This document shows, in pieces, positions 60,039-64,000 of a stretch of 64,000 bases of DNA (positions within the stretch are counted from its first letter, which is position 1; the number at the start of each line of letters is the position of its first letter). Position numbers and translations under genes: made by a program. Location: NCBI GenBank assembly GCA_016716905.1, contig JADJUS010000003.1, positions 620,001 to 684,000 of the forward strand, written 5' to 3'. This DNA is from Acidobacteriota bacterium (GTDB lineage Bacteria > Acidobacteriota > Vicinamibacteria > Vicinamibacterales > SCN-69-37). Below the pieces are notes generated by a model. It was not told the DNA's origin. It saw only the letters and a program-made list of their open reading frames with translations, and searched no databases.

Positions 60039-61476
60039 TCTGGCGGGAGCGCCGCGCCTCTTCGCGCATCTGCACGCTCATGGACGACGTGCCGGTGATC
60101 ACGCCCCGGCACGCCGGGGCGCCGCAGTGGCAGGCGAACGCTTCTGTTTCCTCGTTGCAGAACTGGGCGTAGTCGAGTGTGAGTTCCTCGCCCGCGCTGA
60201 TGTCGCAGAGGGCCAGCACGTTGAGGCCGTCGTAGCCGGTGTTGGGCGCGCATGAGTGGTTCTGCGGCGCCCAGTCGTGCGGATTCTCCGACCAGAGAAT
60301 ATAGACATCCTCTGAGAGGGGATACGCGTACTGCGCAAAGGTCCGCCGGTCGCGGGCGTCCCAGGTGTCTTCCACCCACCGGCGCGTCACGATGCGCTGC
60401 GAGCGTTCCTCGCCGACGAAGACGATCTCGCCACGGCGGATGTCGCGCACGGCCTCGATCCCCAGGCCGCCGTTCTTTGTGCGCACGGTGAAGGGCCGTT
60501 GCCGAGCGGCGTGGCGCGCCAGGCCTTCACGGATGATGTGCCGCAGGAAGTTCGCCACCCCGAAGCCGTCGTGCTGCAGGATGTAGTCGGCTGTGCCGTA
60601 GAATCCTTCCGGGTAAAACACCGAGCAGCTGAAGTTGGCGTCGAGCACACTGGGCACGCCGTCGCGGTCGAGGCGGAAGTCCATCCGGCTGTAGCCCGTG
60701 CCGCCGAAGGTCAGAAACACGCGGCGCCCGGCGTCCACCAGCGCGGCTTCGAGTGCGGCATCGCCCACCGAGATATTGGCCTCGGGATGGTACTGGGCGT
60801 TCTTCAAGTCGTACGTCTTGAATTGTTCGCCGGGCGGAAAGCGGTATTCGATCGGTCGAAACGCCAGCGGTACCTTCGGGTTGGCTGGATTTGCCGCGAC
60901 CAGCACCGAAAACTCTCGTCCGTCGAGGTACTCCTCGATGAGGACGGTGTCGTACCGTTCCAGCAGCGCGGCGGCCTTGGCGTCGAGGGCGCGTGTGTCC
61001 GCGCAGAGGCTGGCGGCGTCGATGCCGAACGAGTCCCCGCCCTCGCCCGGTTTGACGAACAGGGGAAACCGCAGCGAGGCTGCCGCATGTGCCACGTCGG
61101 ATGCCGAACGCGCAGCCACATGCGGTGGCGTGCGGACCGTCGCGTAGCGCGCGACGACCTTCAACATCTCCTTGCCGGTTTCGTAGCGGTCGGCGGGCGG
61201 GCCCGTGTACGGCAGGCCGAGGCTATCGAGCGAGTGGATGACATCAATCGACGGCACGTCCCAGTCGAGGTGCCCTTCGCAGAGGTTCACGAAGATGTCG
61301 TAGCCCTCTTTCTTCGCGTGGCTCAACTGCGCGTACACGGTGGCTTTGTCGAGAAACAGGTTGGTGAACGACCATTCCGGAATCAGGGGCGAGAGGTCGC
61401 GCGGGGGATCGTGTGTGGCGTACTCCTTCAGCAGTTCTGATTTGGCATACGACGGCTGGAGCACGCAGACGTTCAT
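60010..61476 (-). CDS. ATP-grasp ligase fused to a SET domain
   Basis: 488 aa. Residues about 1-325: ATP-grasp enzyme of the D-Ala-D-Ala-ligase type (GYDIFVNLCEG, FPLFVKPGEGGDSFGID, VLIEEYLDGREFSVLV, GYSRMDFRLDRDG, DANFSCS). Residues about 340-465: SET methyltransferase domain with NGGLGIEAVRDIRRGEIVF, NHSCAPNTGYDGLNVLALCDISAGEELTLDY and a post-SET-like CHCGAPACRG. SET domains use SAM to methylate lysines. Joining the two on one chain suggests modification of a peptide or protein product. ATGA overlap with the tandem ATP-grasp gene. Confidence 0.88.
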   Translation of the reverse strand: MNVCVLQPSYAKSELLKEYATHDPPRDLSPLIPEWSFTNLFLDKATVYAQLSHAKKEGYDIFVNLCEGHLDWDVPSIDVIHSLDSLGLPYTGPPADRYETGKEMLKVVARYATVRTPPHVAARSASDVAHAAASLRFPLFVKPGEGGDSFGIDAASLCADTRALDAKAAALLERYDTVLIEEYLDGREFSVLVAANPANPKVPLAFRPIEYRFPPGEQFKTYDLKNAQYHPEANISVGDAALEAALVDAGRRVFLTFGGTGYSRMDFRLDRDGVPSVLDANFSCSVFYPEGFYGTADYILQHDGFGVANFLRHIIREGLARHAARQRPFTVRTKNGGLGIEAVRDIRRGEIVFVGEERSQRIVTRRWVEDTWDARDRRTFAQYAYPLSEDVYILWSENPHDWAPQNHSCAPNTGYDGLNVLALCDISAGEELTLDYAQFCNEETEAFACHCGAPACRGVITGTSSMSVQMREEARRSRQTTDSDAGAA

Positions 61477-63602
61477 GAGTGAAGTGTCCTGTGGCGTTCG
61501 AGCGCGTCGGCCACAATCGTGTCCACAAACGACACCATGGACGTATCGGAATACTCCAGGATGCTGCCCACGGCTGATGTCACGTCCTCAGTCAGGCCGC
61601 AGTTGGCGTTGACCTCAAGGACATACGGCTTGCCGGGGTGGCCGTCGTAGCGGATGTCCACGCGCGCGTAGCCGGTGCCATCCACGGCCTGGACCGCGCG
61701 TCTGGCCAGACTGGTCAGTTCGTCATGCCATTCGCCGGGCGCCGGCGCATACGAATACGCGTGGTCGTCGGTGCCCTCGGCCATGACGGTGTCACTGGTC
61801 AGGAACCGTTCTTCCACCGGGATGGAGGTGTCGAACACACGTTCGACCGGCGGCAATGCGCGCAGCCCATCCGGACTCGTGTGGTCGCCCAGTACCAACA
61901 CCGTAAATTCGCGCCCAGCCAGAAAAGGCTCGGCGATGAGGCGGCCATGCGCCACGGCCTCCTGAGCCGCCCGCACGCCGTCTTCGACGCTGGCCGCGCG
62001 GCTTGAGGCAGTAATGCCGGCCGACCCGGCGGCCACGTCCGGCTTCACGAAGATTGGCCATCCCAGCGTCTGCCCGGCGCGGCGAATGTCGGCTTTCAGG
62101 TTGCGGATGCGCACAAACGGCGCGGTCGGGACGCCCCTGGCGGTCAGGCGCCGCTTCATCGTGCCCTTGGACGTCGAGATGTCGTAGAACCGCGATCGCG
62201 CTCCGGTAAACGGCACCCTGGCGGCTTCCAGGGCCTTGACCACCGACAGCCCCGGGTACCCGTTCACGTCGTCTCCATCACACAGGTTCAGCACCACGAC
62301 GCGGCGCCGATGCTGGTGCTCGCGGACACGGGTGACCTCGACGTCGAGTGTGGACGCCGAGATGGCCACCCACTCCCACTCGCACCCCAGTGACCGCATC
62401 CAGCCGTTGATCTCGGCGCGCACCGACGGGTCGTCGTATTCGGGACTCGTCAGCCGGCCGTCGCATTCGGCATACGCGATGAACACCGAGACAAAGGGAC
62501 GAGTGTCCATCAGCGGGTCATGCCATGTCGGACGGGTCATGCCATGTTTAATGACGCGCTCGATGATCGGTGTCATGCGCTGTTCGCAGAGATGAAGGAT
62601 GCTGCCCACAGTAGAAGAGTCGCTGGAGGATAAGCCGCACTGTGCGTTCACTTCAAGCACCATTAATTGATTCGAGCGTGCATCAAGGCGGATGTCCACG
62701 CGCGCGTACCCTTCACCATCAACCGCGCGAAACGCGCGTCGCGCGATGTCGGCCAGCACGGGGCGCAAATCATGCGGGGCAAGTTGATACCAATAATAGG
62801 GCTCGCCGGGTGGAATGGGGCGATCCACTTCGGGGAGTCCCCAATAACGTTCGAACGCAAGGAACCGTTCCTGTGCGGGCACGCGTGAGTCGAACACGCG
62901 CTCGCCGGGAGTCAGGACGAAGAGTCCGAGCGGCTCCTGCGGGTCTTCCACCACGAGGACGGTGAACTCCCGACCTTCAATGAAGGTTTCGATGAGCACG
63001 GCTTCGTCTTCGAACGACTGGCCATGCAGGCCCGCACGAACCGCCGCGACCTGCCGATGCGTCGCCGCGCGATCATGCACGACAGAGTCCAGTTGAATGC
63101 CGTAGCTGCCGGCCGAGACGTCGGGCTTGACGAAAAGAGGAAAGCGCAGAGTATCGGCGGCGCGATCCACATCGGCACTGGTCCGAGTCAGCACCCAGGG
63201 GGCGGTGGGGACGCCGGCCGCCAGAAATCTCGTCTTGCTTGCGGCCTTGGATGTGGTGACCTGGTAAAAATCCGCGCCTGCGCCGGTGAACGGTACCGAC
63301 TGTGCGGTGAGCGCCGTGACTACCTCAAGCCCGGGGAAGCCGTCGGCAACGGTACCGTCGCACAGGTTGAGCACCATGACGTCCCCGGCCCGGGCCATCA
63401 CCGCCGCGCGCGTGACCTCTGCGTCGAGCGTATCGGCGGTTATCGGCACCCAGTCCCAGGCCCGGCCCAGGCCCTGCATCCACCCTTCAACTTCCGCCCG
63501 GTACTCAGGCACGTCGTAATGCGGGCTGACCAGATGGCCGTCGTCAACCACATAGGGCACGAAGACCAGGACGCGGTTGGGGAGGGGAGTGATGGGACTC
63601 AC
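61473..63602 (-). CDS. Tandem double ATP-grasp protein
   Basis: 709 aa made of two homologous ATP-grasp ligase units of about 350 residues. Each opens with SPxYDxPxxRAEVxGWM-like text, then VLNLCDG, GFPGL/GYPGL, PFTGA, FVKPDVSAGSYGI or FVKPDVAAGSAGI, EGREFTVLV or AGREFTVLV, GYARVDIR and LEVNA(Q/N)CGL. Both keep ATP- and metal-binding residues, so both may be active. Family reaction: ATP-driven formation of an amide via acyl phosphate. With the SET fusion it makes three ATP-grasp modules in one operon. Confidence 0.88.
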   Translation of the reverse strand: MSPITPLPNRVLVFVPYVVDDGHLVSPHYDVPEYRAEVEGWMQGLGRAWDWVPITADTLDAEVTRAAVMARAGDVMVLNLCDGTVADGFPGLEVVTALTAQSVPFTGAGADFYQVTTSKAASKTRFLAAGVPTAPWVLTRTSADVDRAADTLRFPLFVKPDVSAGSYGIQLDSVVHDRAATHRQVAAVRAGLHGQSFEDEAVLIETFIEGREFTVLVVEDPQEPLGLFVLTPGERVFDSRVPAQERFLAFERYWGLPEVDRPIPPGEPYYWYQLAPHDLRPVLADIARRAFRAVDGEGYARVDIRLDARSNQLMVLEVNAQCGLSSSDSSTVGSILHLCEQRMTPIIERVIKHGMTRPTWHDPLMDTRPFVSVFIAYAECDGRLTSPEYDDPSVRAEINGWMRSLGCEWEWVAISASTLDVEVTRVREHQHRRRVVVLNLCDGDDVNGYPGLSVVKALEAARVPFTGARSRFYDISTSKGTMKRRLTARGVPTAPFVRIRNLKADIRRAGQTLGWPIFVKPDVAAGSAGITASSRAASVEDGVRAAQEAVAHGRLIAEPFLAGREFTVLVLGDHTSPDGLRALPPVERVFDTSIPVEERFLTSDTVMAEGTDDHAYSYAPAPGEWHDELTSLARRAVQAVDGTGYARVDIRYDGHPGKPYVLEVNANCGLTEDVTSAVGSILEYSDTSMVSFVDTIVADALERHRTLHS

Positions 63603-64000
63603 GGCTCCGATTTGGGCCGGCGCGTGATGTCTGCCATCCAGATGTCGGCCTGGCGATCTTCGAGTGTGAAGAAGAACTTGCCACCCCCCACCGCAAAGTC
63701 CGGGCGAATAGACACTCGTGACAGGTCCTCGAATCGCACGAGTTGGCGGGGCTGGCCACCCGCCAGCGGCACGGACCAGAACGACGCCCGGCCTTCGGCA
63801 TCGTGACTCTTGAAGTAGACCGTTCGTGCGTCCGCCCCCATCCCTGCGCTTTCTGGCACAGGATCACCCGGGCGCGAGGGGGCATAAATCACGCGCCGCT
63901 GCCCGCCATCAACGGGAAACAACTCGATCCTTCCGGGAAAGCGGGCGCCCACAAGTTGTTTGTGATCGAGCCACTCGCCTCTTGCGCCGCCACCGGGAAT
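63599..64000 (-). CDS. PD40/TolB-like beta-propeller protein (5' end beyond window)
   Basis: The C-terminal 133 codons; the frame is open to the right edge. RIELFPVDGGQRRVIY, TVYFKSHDAEGRASFWSVPLAGGQPRQLVRF and FFFTLEDRQADIWMADI are blades of a WD40-like/PD40 propeller. Proteins of this kind are periplasmic or the ends of long serine/threonine kinases in related bacteria. Its stop overlaps the tandem ATP-grasp start, so it heads that operon. Confidence 0.75.
   Translation of the reverse strand: MPGGGARGEWLDHKQLVGARFPGRIELFPVDGGQRRVIYAPSRPGDPVPESAGMGADARTVYFKSHDAEGRASFWSVPLAGGQPRQLVRFEDLSRVSIRPDFAVGGGKFFFTLEDRQADIWMADITRRPKSEP

Overview
The window is high-GC DNA from a Gram-negative-type bacterium. 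Gene content (HflX, PgsA, YicC, Gmk, a short omega subunit, CoaBC, family-4 UDG, PriA, Der, an HU protein, large type IV pseudopilins, many ATGA-type overlaps) fits an environmental acidobacterium-like lineage such as Vicinamibacteria. That placement is inference; no rRNA or marker phylogeny is available here.

Layout. 1-3171: hflX (cut by the left edge), a TPR/SLH lipoprotein and pgsA. 3190-13382: a surface-polysaccharide locus. A minus-strand run of overlapping genes (UDP-glucuronate decarboxylase, polyprenyl-P sugar-1-P transferase, five glycosyltransferases) diverges from plus-strand ugd and galE. Ugd and Uxs together would make UDP-xylose. 13379-24716: housekeeping genes (MsbA-like ABC exporter, yicC, gmk, rpoZ, coaBC, udg, priA, M50 protease, HU, der, MerR-type regulator), with conspicuous repetitive intergenic spacers.

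24784-43162: tRNA-Pro(GGG) carries an integrated island of about 18.3 kb, bounded by a perfect 58-bp direct repeat (24811-24868 and 43105-43162). It holds degraded IS91-family and tyrosine-recombinase remnants and a 3'-truncated integrase. It also holds four consecutive small winged-helix-type proteins plus an HNH protein. The highlight is a two-armed cassette. The plus arm encodes a winged-helix regulator, a KGGVGR-type ParA/MinD-like ATPase, a UbiA prenyltransferase resembling DGGGP synthase, a group-II-like geranylgeranylglyceryl-phosphate synthase and an MFS transporter. The converging minus arm encodes a geranylgeranyl reductase, a BtaA-like aminocarboxypropyl transferase (frameshifted), two nitrilase-superfamily proteins and a small ORF. 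A decarboxylase-fold protein lacking its PLP lysine flanks the plus arm. The simplest reading is that the island encodes an archaeal-type isoprenoid glyceryl ether lipid, possibly with a homoserine-like head group, with dedicated regulation.

43521-52068: a sodium/ion and stress block (NhaR-type regulator, HPF, TerC, a universal-stress-protein/voltage-gated channel fusion, two USPs, a Na+/H+ antiporter, a Na+/Pi cotransporter). Four genes here need a frameshift or disruption, and one contains a 130-bp poly-G mess. I suspect sequence error rather than biology.

52266-64000: a subtilisin-like protease, a four-gene minor pseudopilin operon (FimT/PilV/PilW/PilX-like, the last 939 aa), then a minus-strand operon encoding a PD40-type protein (cut by the right edge), a tandem double ATP-grasp protein and an ATP-grasp/SET fusion. 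This last operon is a second candidate for an undescribed system. No rRNA genes or CRISPR arrays were seen.
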